The notes below the pieces were generated by a model, which had not been told where the DNA came from, did no database searches, and saw only the letters and a list, made by a program, of their open reading frames with translations. The position numbers and the translations under genes were made by a program. Of a DNA stretch of 64,000 bases, positions 38,123 through 49,439 are shown one piece after another; position 1 is the stretch's first letter, and each line of letters opens with the position of its first letter. The stretch lies in the NCBI GenBank assembly GCA_026545765.1, contig JAIFAC010000295.1, forward strand, positions 1 to 64,000. Reading direction: 5' to 3'. Origin of the DNA: Plantago major (Eukaryota > Streptophyta > Magnoliopsida > Lamiales > Plantaginaceae).

Positions 38123-40329
38123 GATGATCTTGATAGCCCGTTTCCGGACACTCAATCCAGTATCCTTTATTCGCTGCACAACTTTCTCAAAATACTACAC
38201 AAAGAACCTAGCAGTTAGAGGTTTGAAGCAGACCCAATTAGCATGAAGCATGAGCATAGGCAACCAAAGTACCTTTTGACCAACATCAGGATGAGAAGCA
38301 ATATGGCAACCAACAATATCTAGTGTTGCTTCTCGGAAAGAGATATTACTATCCTGAAACCTCCCTTCAACGACCATTTGGACACGGTTGTCTCCCAAAA
38401 CCTCCGGATCAGCTTCCACAATCAAACTAACCTGTTGGGAATGCAAAAAAAAATTCAGGGATGAGTCCTTACAAGTAGAAGACAAATACAAAAAAAAAAA
38501 AAAAAAAAAAAAGAAAGACTGGAAAACAAAAGAGAAAACATTACTATAGTGCTAGTTAAAGTAGTACCGCTCGCAATGCCTTGGAACGAATCTCTGCAGT
38601 ATGCTCCGTCATACTTGCCTGTTTAAAGAATCATACAAATTTTAATTATTGAACACAAAAAATGTTCACGGCAAGTACTTTTACTCACCAGCAGAAGTTG
38701 AAGAAACTTGTCAAATCGCCTTACAAAAGAACTCTTTTGTCCCAATGCTAAAGTAATCTTTTTGACCAAATTCCTTGACAGAAAGGTCGGGGAGGAGTAA
38801 GAATCACGTGAAATTGCTCTTGACTTGAACCTTGCAAGATAGTAAGATAACTTTTCTTGCGCAGCAGGGTCATCCTTGTACCAAAGGCATAAATAAAACC
38901 TGCAGGCAAGTACTGCTTTATTAAGTTATACATATTAAATAATTCACGAAAAATGATGTGCTACGAAGAAACCGACCATCTTGTAAAGAGGTGTAGTTCT
39001 CCTGCACCCCAATCAGAATAATTGTAAGCATTTGTCGCACGATCTCTGTTTCATGCCAATGCCTATTGCTTGTGAAGACTTCACGAATTCCTCCGATGTT
39101 TTTTCGCACATCCCCGTCTGGAGTCATTGTATGTTTTCAAGGAAATAAGTTGTTTCATACATACAGAATAGACAATTTGAGCCATGAGAAGAAACCTCTA
39201 GCTCTCGCTTTCCATACAATTAACATGAAACGACTTCGCAACCATTACATACAAAACATTTTTCATTCAATGAATCCAAACAAACAGAAAGGATATGTTC
39301 GATAGCTTAGATCAAATGTTTCACTATTCCTCAACTCCTGTACAATCCAAAACTTCTCCTCCCTACAGATGAGAGCATCATGTTTCAGCCTGGAAGCAAT
39401 TGTGCCTAGAAGCTCAATGGCCATTGTCCGCGCTCCAACATCTTTCGAAGTCAACCCGGCATTTTTAAGTAGTAAAACGCATAGAACCTAAAGAAACAGC
39501 GGGTAAGTTCAAGCTCATAATCAAAGAAATAATAAGCAAAAATATTACCTCAAGAATAGTAGCTGAGGCTGGATATTCAGGCAAGTTCAAAGTTATAAGA
39601 AAATCTGTAACAAGATTTTCCATCAGTAACTTCACCTCAGATGCATCTTGGTTTTGGTGCTGGTATATCGCTCAAGAACTCGCCATGTAAGAGGCAACAG
39701 GATTCCGTGATAGCATCATGGCATTTGGATGGATAATCCTCATCAATTGGAATGTCGAGAGAAGGATTCCCGGAGGTCTGTCTCAGAACATCAGGAAGAT
39801 TCGCACTAGAGTGAATCAATTGTATTAAAAGAGCAGAGATTAACTGAATATGCCTTTGTTCTTCATCAGGAAGATGATAAGTTCTTGGGACTCTTTTCGC
39901 AATTGGCATCTTCAAGAGGACTTGTAGAGTCTCATCCATCACATAAGACCGATGCTGAGTGTAAACATAATATATCTACAAATTAGAATTTAACAAGGTC
40001 TCAATTCAGCGAAAACAGTCGATGCATAAACTCAGATATAGACCTGCTGACCAAAGAGCAAGATGAGAATTTCTTTCTTTCTCTTCTTTTTTTTTTTTTT
40101 TTGGAAGTAGCAAGTTGAGAAAGTCTCATTACCCCACCAATCAGACTAATTGCTTTCAGCTGCAAAAGCTGAATGTTATCAACCAGAAGGGTTTGTAAAC
40201 TAGTTCTCACGAGCTGAACAATACAACTATCCGAAAGGCGCTCTACTGACAACAACTGCTGGAGGAAACTAAGTATAGTACACAACTTCTGAAGTATCAC
40301 ATTCACCATTGCCACATGACCACTATGCT
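38123..40329 (-). pseudogene. SCC2: SCC2/NIPBL cohesin-loader gene fragment, about seven exons
   Basis: SCC2 loads cohesin onto chromosomes in the nucleus. Exons, reading leftward: 40,329-40,133 ([20 protein letters not shown]), 39,975-39,549 (TYHLPDEEQRHIQLISALLIQL), 39,488 to about 38,985 (GARTMAIELLGTIASRLK, then a PHD-finger-like Cys/His cluster), 38,899-38,690 (YKDDPAAQEKLSYYLARFKS and KKITLALGQKSSF), about 38,619-38,568 (IRSKALRAV), 38,433-38,274 ([21 protein letters not shown]) and 38,194-38,123 ([20 protein letters not shown]). Introns have GT-AG ends. HEAT-repeat-like helices match plant SCC2 as I know it. Frameshifts occur near the end of the second exon and in the PHD and KDD exons. 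Both ends are cut by Copia fragments. Full plant SCC2 is about four times longer. Confidence 0.88.
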
Positions 40330-40473
40330 CTGAAATTACAAGGAAAAAACAAGAATTGTGTTGAACTGGAAATGATTTACCAGTTCTTGTGAAACTCAAC
40401 CGTACTTATTGAGCTAATTTTAAAAAAAACATTTTGCAGAAATTATCATGCACATAGGAATGAATCAAACAAT
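40330..40473 (-). other. SCC2: SCC2 intron sequence
   Basis: Intron preceding the first visible SCC2 exon (TTTCAG-type acceptor at 40,330). The same intron sequence appears at the start of R1, R2, R3 and at the end of R4, next to a Copia LTR end each time, so the Copia element probably inserted in this intron before the duplications. Confidence 0.75.
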
Positions 40474-40870
40474 TGGTGGGTGCTTAAGATAAGAGGCAGA
40501 AAAGATGATATAGGAAATTGTAATAAATATAGAGAAGAAGAGAGTAATAGAGAGAAAGATTTTCATGATTTTCATTCATCGATTCATGCCTATTTATAAA
40601 GTGATTACAGTCTCAATTTTCAACTTGCTACAGTGATTTCACTATTCATCTACAGTGATTTCACTATTCATGATAGTAACTTTTACCTAACATTCTCAAC
40701 ACTCCCCCTTAAATGTATATATGAATTCTGATTATACGCATGAAATGCTGCCTCGTTAAAAACCTTGTTAAAGAAAAATCCAGTGGGAAAAAACATTAGC
40801 AAAGGAAAAGAGTACAGTGCGTATTTCACTCCCCCTCATGGTTAAATTACTTAACTCCACTCCCCCTCAT
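40474..40870 (-). mobile_element. Second Copia family, 3' end and LTR (copy 5)
   Basis: LTR 40,474-40,701 and 3' internal end to about 40,870, where it joins SIRE-type distal internal sequence at the same point as copies 1 and 2, in the opposite orientation. Confidence 0.87.
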
Positions 40871-41191
40871 TACTTGGAGCTTGGTCACTCCTGTTGTCCT
40901 AATTTACTATGTAATTTTTGTATTTTTGCTGACTGAGCTTAAATGTATTATGTAAAAGTTATTTGTATTCCTCAAATATAATTTATCTGATGAACTTACT
41001 CTCAGATATTATTCTATAAAAGATAACTTGTCAGCAAAGATCACATCTTGTGATTTGGTTGATGTTTACTTTCTGCACTTAATTGAATGAATTGAAAAAT
41101 CATAAGAAATGATTAAGTGATGGATTGTTCACTCATCCAGATTTGTAATAGGTTAGATAGTCATCGTTGACTGATCAAAAAGGGGGAAATT
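40871..41191 (+). mobile_element. SIRE-type distal internal end preceding an LTR
   Basis: Matches 53,268-53,586 closely, including the purine tract AAAAAGGGGGAAA next to the LTR. It belongs to another unit whose 3' LTR is the LTR that also serves as element B's 5' LTR. Confidence 0.88.
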
Positions 41192-42708
41192 TGTTAGATA
41201 TTTTGTTAGAAATATATGTTTAAGTTTTGATCAGCAACATGATGACTTATCTTAGTCTCAGAAAGGTGACTAGTACTCTTGGTTCACTTGAACATTGTAA
41301 AAGAGGAAACCCACTTAGTATGATAGTCTAGTTAATCTTGTATAGGATGTTAGGTCTCAGAATGTAATTTTTATTTAATGAAGAGAAGACCAAGATGAAG
41401 ACATCCAAGCAGAACGAGTTCAATGACATTGAAGACTTGAAGAACTGCACAAGATTACTGAAATAGTTTTACAGATACCTTAACCAGATATCTTGAAGAC
41501 ACGAATAGTTTTGGACAAACTAAGTCACACGAATAGTTTTGGACAAACAAAGTTGTTTCAATTCAAGTGGTATCTGAAGATTAAAGATAAGGACATGCAA
41601 AATTCAGAGAGAAAACTGCGTAAGTCAAATCTCTGATATAAAGCATAGTTCCGTTGACACTACAGGACAAAAAGTATAGTACAATGCATTTAATGCACGG
41701 ACAGAGATGTCTGAACAAAAGCAACGGTTGCTTCTGAAGAAGAAGACAAACCTGCTACAGTACTATACACGGATATCAATAGCTTGAATTTGAGCCTAAC
41801 GGATACTATTCAACGGCATTCAAATTCATCTATAAATATCAACACTTAGACTGCTTGAGAGGAGACACTCCTTAAGAACTTTACGAACTTACTCTGAATA
41901 TCTTACTCTCTCAAAGAAAACTACTTTTACTTAAGCTTACTGTTGCGACTATAGATTTTGATCTTAAGTAGCACTAAAGTTCTAAGTGTCCTGATCCTAA
42001 ACAAGTAAAGCTATCTGTGAAAGAGTTGAATCGAAAGATCAAACATCTGAGATTCATTCTCTTGAACAGTTATCATAAGACTTGGGTCAGTAAAAGTGTA
42101 TTAAGTATACTTGATTCACAGAGCTATCTGATTAACTGAAAAGTTAATACAAGAAGCTCATCTGACAAACTCAAACCAAAAACCAACACCATAACTGGCG
42201 TGGAGTACAGGAAGTACTTAGCTTGGGAAGCTAGGGAATAACTCCAAGGTTATTGAGTATAGGAAGTACTTAGCTTGGGAAGCTAGGGAATAACTCAAAG
42301 GTTTCTGAGTATAGGAAGTACTTGGCTGAGAAAGTCGGGGAACAACCCAGGGGGAACATTTGGTTGGGAACCATTTGTTTAAGAAGTCTTAGAATAGGAT
42401 CTTTGTAAGGTGACCTCAAATATCTATTCCAGTGAATTCTAGGTCTTTGGAAGACCGGAGTGGATTAGTTGGAGGATTACGCCACCTCCAGATACCACTA
42501 TACTTGCTGTGTTATTTACTTTTCTGTATTTACATTTCAGCAACACACACACACTTTAACTGTTTCTGCACTTATCTATCTTAAGTCTTCCGCGCTCTGA
42601 ATCTAAGTACCAGATATCTGAGAAAAGTGTTTATCGACAAAAATTTTAAAAGACTATTCACCCCCCCCCCCCCTCTAGTATTTTACTTTGCCGCTATCTG
42701 GACCAACA
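41192..42708 (+). repeat. Element B 5' LTR
   Basis: TGTTAGATATT to GGACCAACA, about 1.5 kb. A TATA-like CTATAAATAT lies at 41,830-41,839, about two fifths of the way in, and is the likely promoter. The poly-C (poly-G on the other strand) hairpin lies at about 42,647-42,692. Confidence 0.93.
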
Positions 42709-42710
42709 AG

Positions 42711-42722
42711 TGGTATCAGAGT
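42711..42722 (+). other. Element B primer-binding site (initiator-Met tRNA)
   Basis: TGGTATCAGAGT two bases after the LTR end. Eleven of twelve bases match the usual plant initiator-Met primer site. Confidence 0.93.
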
Positions 42723-42804
42723 AGGAGGTTCACCAGCCTTCTGCACTGAACCTAGATCCCCATATAGGTGAAGGAACTTTGTCCACTTTTGAGGACTATT
42801 TAAT

Positions 42805-45310
42805 TTGTGTGTTAAGTGTGCAGGTATGTCTCTGAGTGATGCACCCGTTCTCAAACCAGAGAACTACGAGAAATGGAAAAATAACATGATGCTCCACCTT
42901 GAAGCCATAAGTGACGAGATGATCGAAGTAATAAAGAATGGCCCAATAGTCATTCAACAACTTAAGCAAGTCATGGAGGTTTCAAGTGGAAGAGACAGAG
43001 ATCAAAGCGAAGGATCTTCACAAACAGATGCGTCAACTAGTGGAAGATCTACTGGTCAAGTTATTTACGAACCAAAGCCCAGAGAACTCTGGACATCGGA
43101 AGATGCCAAGAGGAATCGACTGGATGGTCAAGCTCGTAACATCATCATCAGATCGACACCAGAGCACATACATTGTAAACTGTGGGGTGCTAAAACGGCG
43201 AAAGTTGCTGCAACCGATTGAAGAAATCATGCTTAACCGAGAAAACCAAGGAAAACAAGTTCGAAGTTCTAAAGTTGAAATTTCAAAATTTCAAACAAGG
43301 TCCCACGAAACTATGGAAGAACTTGATTTCGTTTACCACTCTCATGAGTGATATGGCAAGACTTGGGAAAGATAGATACTCCCAGTCAGAGAAGATTAAG
43401 ACTATTGTCAGAAGTCTTAACCACGACTGGGAGCATACTAAATTCTTTTATTTTAACCAAGGTATGCCAAATATCACTCCAGTGGAACTTTTCTCTCATC
43501 TTGCTACGGTTGATTATGAGACAACTCAGAGAGAACAAACAACTGAAAAGTTGCAGAATGTTGCTCTAGTTACTCAAGGAACTTCTGAAAAGAAGAAAAG
43601 CAAGGAGGAGACTGAGGATGCTCTTGCTGCAAAGCAAATGAGCAAATTTGTCAGTCGAGAAATTGAGAGAAGAAAAGCCAAAGAGAAGCTGAAAAAGCAT
43701 CTAGGCTCAAACTATCACCAGTACAAGGATATGCAAAGCTCGCTGAAAAAGCAAGCTCAAAAGGCACCAAGTACTGAGGAAGCAGAAATTGGTAACGATA
43801 TCTGTTTCTACTATCAAAAACCTGGTCACTTCAAAAAGGATTGTCCTGCCTTCAACAAACTAAAGACAGGTGACAGAAAAGATAGAAGAATCTTCGTAGA
43901 AGCCGTAAAGCTTTGCTAATCAAGAAATAAAGAAAATCCAAACTCAATTGGATGCTCTAGATGTTGAGATGCATCAAGATGACTCAGATGACTCAACGTT
44001 ACCATCACCAGAATTATGTGGAGTTACTCACGATATAATCGACTTTGGCCTCAAGAAGAATGAAATGTGTGGAGTTGCTGAGATCGACGGTCCAGACATC
44101 TCTAACATTGAAAACTGTCTTATGGCTGATAAGGTAACACATACTTCTTGTTACACTTATGAAAGTGATGAGGAAGAAACAAAAGATCTAGAAAATCTCA
44201 GAAAGGAACTTGATATCTATGAAAGAGAATTTCTAATGATCCGTGCGAGAACTGAAAATCTAGAGGAGGAAAAGAATTTTCTTGCAAAGGAAAATTCTCA
44301 TTTGGTTAAGATATCTGAGAAAAAGGACGCTGAAAATGCGTTTCTCAAAGCTCAGATATCTGAGACTGAAAAGTCACATAAAGAAGCATTGGCAGTACTT
44401 CAAAAGAAATATGAAGATCTTCTTTCTGAAAATAAGAACTCAAAAAGAAAGAATTATCTTTTCAATCTTATGCCAAAGCTAGTGACACTCTGACTGAAGT
44501 ACAATCTTACTTAAGAGATCCTTCAGAAAAGAAAGGACTTGGGCTGAGAACACAAACAGACTGTTCTTCCACTCTGAATAAGAGTGAAGAAAGAAGAACA
44601 TTCATAACTACTCAGCAAGATGGTTCCCAAACAATCTATAACATCGGTCAAAAGACAAAGATTGTAGACAAAGGAAAGGCAGTTGCGACTACTCCTTTGT
44701 GGGAAAAACAAGTCAAACAGAAATCACATTGCATGTCTCTCGAAAAGAAACATAACACCGAAAAGTTTAAACACCCACGGTTATGTCTCTCAAAAGGGTA
44801 GAATTGCGAGTCGGCAAATTCTCCCGTGTCACATTTCTCGAAAGAAATTGACCAACCAGAGACTAGCAAAGTCACGAGAAAAGATCTCGATAGCTTCAAG
44901 TGCTCGAAATGGTATCGCTATAAAAGCATCGGAAAACAACTTGCTCATGAGTACAAACTGAGCAAGAACGATGGTTAAAGGCTAGAATTGCTCAAAGCAA
45001 TTATCGGCGGAAGTTGAATCAAGCCACTGAAAATCTGAATGCCAGGGCTAGAAGAAATCTGGCAAGGAAAGCTAAGTTTGCTGAAAAGCAAACTCAGAAA
45101 CCTAACAGGTATCTGAAAGCACCAAAAGGAGCACCTAGGAACACTCCAAGGAAGAAAGTAGTTCTTATTAATGATAACATTCATTCAACTAGAATTCCTC
45201 CTTATGTTCCTGTCAAACAAAAGAATTTTCCAAGGAAATTCATTCAAAAATGGATTCCCACTGGAAGATTCTTTAATACTGACGGTTCCATTAAAGATAT
45301 GAGAACCTAA
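42805..45310 (+). mobile_element. Element B gag region
   Basis: Same organisation as in A: KPENYEKWKNNM N-terminus, a zinc-knuckle region (about 43,800-43,855), an acidic part (about 43,970-44,200), a coiled-coil-like part (about 44,180-44,460) and a basic segment before the protease. Fossil with several breaks. Confidence 0.9.
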
Positions 45311-45328
45311 TCTCCTGTTTCCTGTTAT

Positions 45329-48300
45329 GTGCAGAACGCTTCTTGGACTAAAGCACAATGGCTATTTGATAGTGGATGCGGAAAGCACATGACAGGAGAA
45401 AAAGCAAATCTGGTCGATTACAAAGCTTGCAATACAGGACCAAATATCAGATTTGCTGGAGGAGAATTAAATCCCTCTCTGGGATTTGGCAACGTCAAAT
45501 TGGGATCATTGACAATCACTGACGTATTACATGTTAAGGATTTGAAATATAATCTATTTAGCATGAGCCGTTATGCGAAAGGTTTTACTGTGAAATTCAA
45601 AGTAAAGTACTGCAAACTTATTGACAATGAGTCAAAGCAGACAGTCTTGGTTGCTCGGTGGAAAGGTAGTCTTTATGTTGCCGATTGGGCTTCTGCCACA
45701 ACTGAAGAATGTCTCATGGTGAGTCAATCAGGTCACACAGAAGAGCACTGGTTATGGCACAAAAGAATGAGTCACTTGAATTTCAAAACTCTGAACAAAC
45801 TTGCCAAGAAAGAGTTAGTGGTTGGTCTTCCCAAAACATCTTTCAGAAAGGATGGTATATGTTCTGCCTGTCAGATGGGGAAACAATCCAAGATATCTTT
45901 CAAGTCCAAAACCAGACACTCTAGTGTTAGACCACTGCAAATTTTACACATGGATCTTTTTGAATCATCTCAGAATTAGTTATGCAGAAAGAAATATGGT
46001 CTAGTTGTTGTAGATGACTTCAAGATTCACACTTGGGTTGTCTTCCGGAACACAAATCGATGCCATGGTGGAGATACCATTCTTGCTTAAAAAGCTTGAT
46101 GTCATGAAATATGACAAGGTATATGCAATCGTAATGCACTATGTTATCGAAGTTTGTTAACCAAGACATAAAGGAGTTTTGTACTGCAAAGGTATACAAC
46201 ACCAACTCGCCCTCTGTAAGAACACCTCAACAAAATGGTGTTGCGTAAAGGAAAACAGAACCCTTAAAGAAGCCGCAAGGACAATGCTAATGACATCAAA
46301 TAAGTGAAGTTTATTGGGTTGAAGTAAACACAAAGATGCTACACTCGTAATGTATGTTTGATAAACAAACACCATGACAAGACCCCCTATGAAATCTTGG
46401 TTGGTAGACCCCCTAATATCAAACATCTGAGAGTATTTGGTTGTAGATGTTTTGTTCTCAACAACGGAAAAGAGTATCTGAGAACATTTCAACCAAAACG
46501 GATGAAGGTGTATTTCTTGGTTATTCTATGAATAGCAAAGCTTACAGAATTTACAACAAAAGAACAAGGAAGATTGAAGAATCAGCCATGTCAGATTCTA
46601 TGAAGGAAGTAAGAAAACACCTCTTACTGATGAAATCTCAGAAAAGTTCAAAGAACTAATGATAAAGGATTCTGAAAAAGAACCCTCAAAAAGGAAAAAC
46701 ATTATTGTGGAAAGTGAGGATGACTCTGACGTAGAAAAGCATGAATTGCCTAGTAACAACCAGATGACTCACATACATGATGAAGAATTTCCAATGAAAC
46801 TTCCAGAAATGGAATCTGAAGATATTCATCATTAAGCTATCTCTGGAAATAATCTCTCTGAAAGATATGTTCCAGATAGCTCAAACACTGATCAAGTGTT
46901 AGACATTAATTGCCCTTCTAAGGAGCAAAATGTCTCAGATACTGAAAAAGTATCAAATCAAAATCATAGTGATTCACATTCAGATCACTTTGATGTTGAT
47001 CCTACTAGCACTAAACCTATGATGAAGTGGATCAAGGATCATCCTGCAAAAGATGTAATTGGACCAATTAATCAAGGTGTTAGGACTAGGAGAGCAATAG
47101 CTGAAAATGCTAATTCTCTCTTTCGATGTTTTATCTCAGATATTGAACCAAAAACCATTGAAGAAGCATTGAGAGACCAAGACTGGATCTCTGCTATGCA
47201 AGAAGAGTTGGATCAATTTGAGAGAAACAAAGTCTGGAAACTAGTTCCATTTATTCAAGGAATATCTGTGATTGGAACTAAATGGGTTTTCAGAAACAAA
47301 ATGAATGAATCGTGAAATAACCGTAAACAAAGCAAGATTGGTTGCCAAGGATTTACCTGCATCAAGGTTTAGACTTTGATGAGTCATATGCACCAGCTTG
47401 CGATTGATGCAATTAGACTTTTCTAGCCTTTGCAGCTCATAAAGATTTTAAAGTTTATCAGATGGATGTCAAGAGTGCATTCTTAAATGGTGAACTTGTC
47501 GAGGAAGTCTATGTTGAGCAACCACCTGGCTTTGAAGTTTCCTCAGAAAGTAGAATGGTCTATAAATTACAGAAACCTCTGTATGGACTGAAACAGGCTC
47601 CCAGAGCATGGTATGATACTTTGGCCAAATACCTTCTGGAAAGTGGTTTCAAGAAACGTGAAGTTGATAAAACTTTATTTACCTTGAATCACGACGGGAA
47701 ACTACTCTTAGTTCAAGTATATGTTGATGAAATCATATTTGGATCTAAGGACAAGCAACTTTGTGATGACTTTGCAAATCTCATGAAAAGTAAGTTTGAG
47801 ATGAGCATGATGGGAGAAATGAATTATTTCCTAGGATTGCAAGTCAAGCAACTCAATGATGGAATATTGATCAGTCAAACAAAGTATGCAAAGGATATGC
47901 TCACAAAGTTCAATCTAAAGCCTTCTGAAAAGAATGCTAAGATACCTATGAGCATCGGAACCAAAATGACCTATACTGAATCAGATAAGAGTGTTGAAGA
48001 ACATAAGTATAGGAAATTGATCGGTTCACTACTCTACCTTACTGCAAGTAGACCTGATATTCAATATGTTGTTGGAGTGTGTGCTAGATTCCAGACAAAT
48101 CCAATGCAAACACACTACAACATTGCTATGAAAATATTAAGGTATGTAAAAGGTACAGTAGATGTAGGGCTGTGGTATCCCAAAGAAAGTGGATTGAGTT
48201 TAGCTGGTTATGCAGATGCTGATTATGCTGGATCACTGCTTGATAGGAAAAGTACCTCAGGAACTTGTCAGTTTCTGGGTACTAGACTTATCTCATGGTT

Positions 48301-48673
48301 TAGCAAGAAGCAAAACTCAATTGCAACTTCTACCACAGAGGCTGAATATATTGCTGCTGGTTGTTGTGCAACAAAAATTTTGTGGATTCAACAACAACTT
48401 AAAGACTATGGACTCAATCAAGAGAAAACTCCCATTTTCTATGACAACACAAGTGCTATTGTGATCACACATAATCCTAAGTTTCATGCCAGAACAAAGC
48501 ACATTGATGTTAGACACCACTTCATTAGAGATCATGTTGAGAAAGGCAATATAGAGATACTCAAGATTGGCACTGAAGACCAACTTGCAGATATCTTCAC
48601 TAAGACACTACAAGAAAGTAGATTCTTAGCCTTAAGACACAGTCTTGGACTAATAGAACTACCTTTGAACTGA
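45329..48673 (+). mobile_element. Element B pol region: protease, integrase, RT, RNase H
   Basis: Copia order: protease DSG signature (about 45,368), integrase zinc-binding part (about 45,750-45,880) and core, an acidic linker (about 46.6-47.1 kb), RT (about 47.2-47.8 kb) and a long open RT-RNase H block with SDADYAG-like and [13 protein letters not shown] signatures (about 48.2-48.55 kb). The integrase part is the most damaged. Fossil. Confidence 0.92.
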
Positions 48674-48684
48674 AAAAGTTCAGA

Positions 48685-48785
48685 TATCTGGAACGGGAAT
48701 CCAGAAAAGAGAAAAGAGAAAAGAGAAAAGAGAAATATGGAACGGGAATCCAGAAAAGAGGTATCTGGAACGGGAATCCAGAAAG
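48685..48785 (+). repeat. Tandem repeats between pol and the 3' ORF, element B
   Basis: Three units around CTGGAACGGGAATCCAGAAA with GAGAAAA runs between them, equivalent to 21,400-21,510 in element A. Confidence 0.82.
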
Positions 48786-49439
48786 GAGAAATCAAAAAGG
48801 CTAAAGAGCAAAAAGAAAGCTTAAAGATCTGTGAGATAGGAACTCAGATATCTGGATCACTCTATTTACGGAGAACACTAAGGAGAATAGTACAACTATA
48901 TGTAGTCAACTACTCTCTTGAAATGCGCATTATTTCTATCTTTGTGAAAAACTTGGAAAAATCCTAAGTATAAGACAGATTCAGATGCAAACAGTGTTCT
49001 TGGTCAAACAAAAACGTGATTCAGATAGCTAATAGCCAAAATTCATTGAATGGGCACAATTACATTTGTTGATTGTGATCATTGCTGTAGAAGCAATAAA
49101 GACCATTGATGAAACAAAGCGTTTGATCTGAACGGCGGAAATTAATTCACAGTTAATAGTGGACTGTAAAAATTCCGACAAAAGCCCACTTTGCATTTAA
49201 TGCCGAAGTTACTTTTGCTCATGCCGGCTTGCAAAATCACAGATACGTATACACAAAATCAATTTGTATGTATTTGTCTGTTGAGATTCTTTTGCTATAT
49301 ATATAGGATTTTGGCAAAGAAAATCACTTTTGCTTAATCCGAAATTTCATCTTGCATCAAAACAGCAAAAACCTTCTCTTGATCCTCTACAATCTCTCTA
49401 CAATCTCTGCAAATCTCTGCAAATCCTTCAAGCAAAGAA

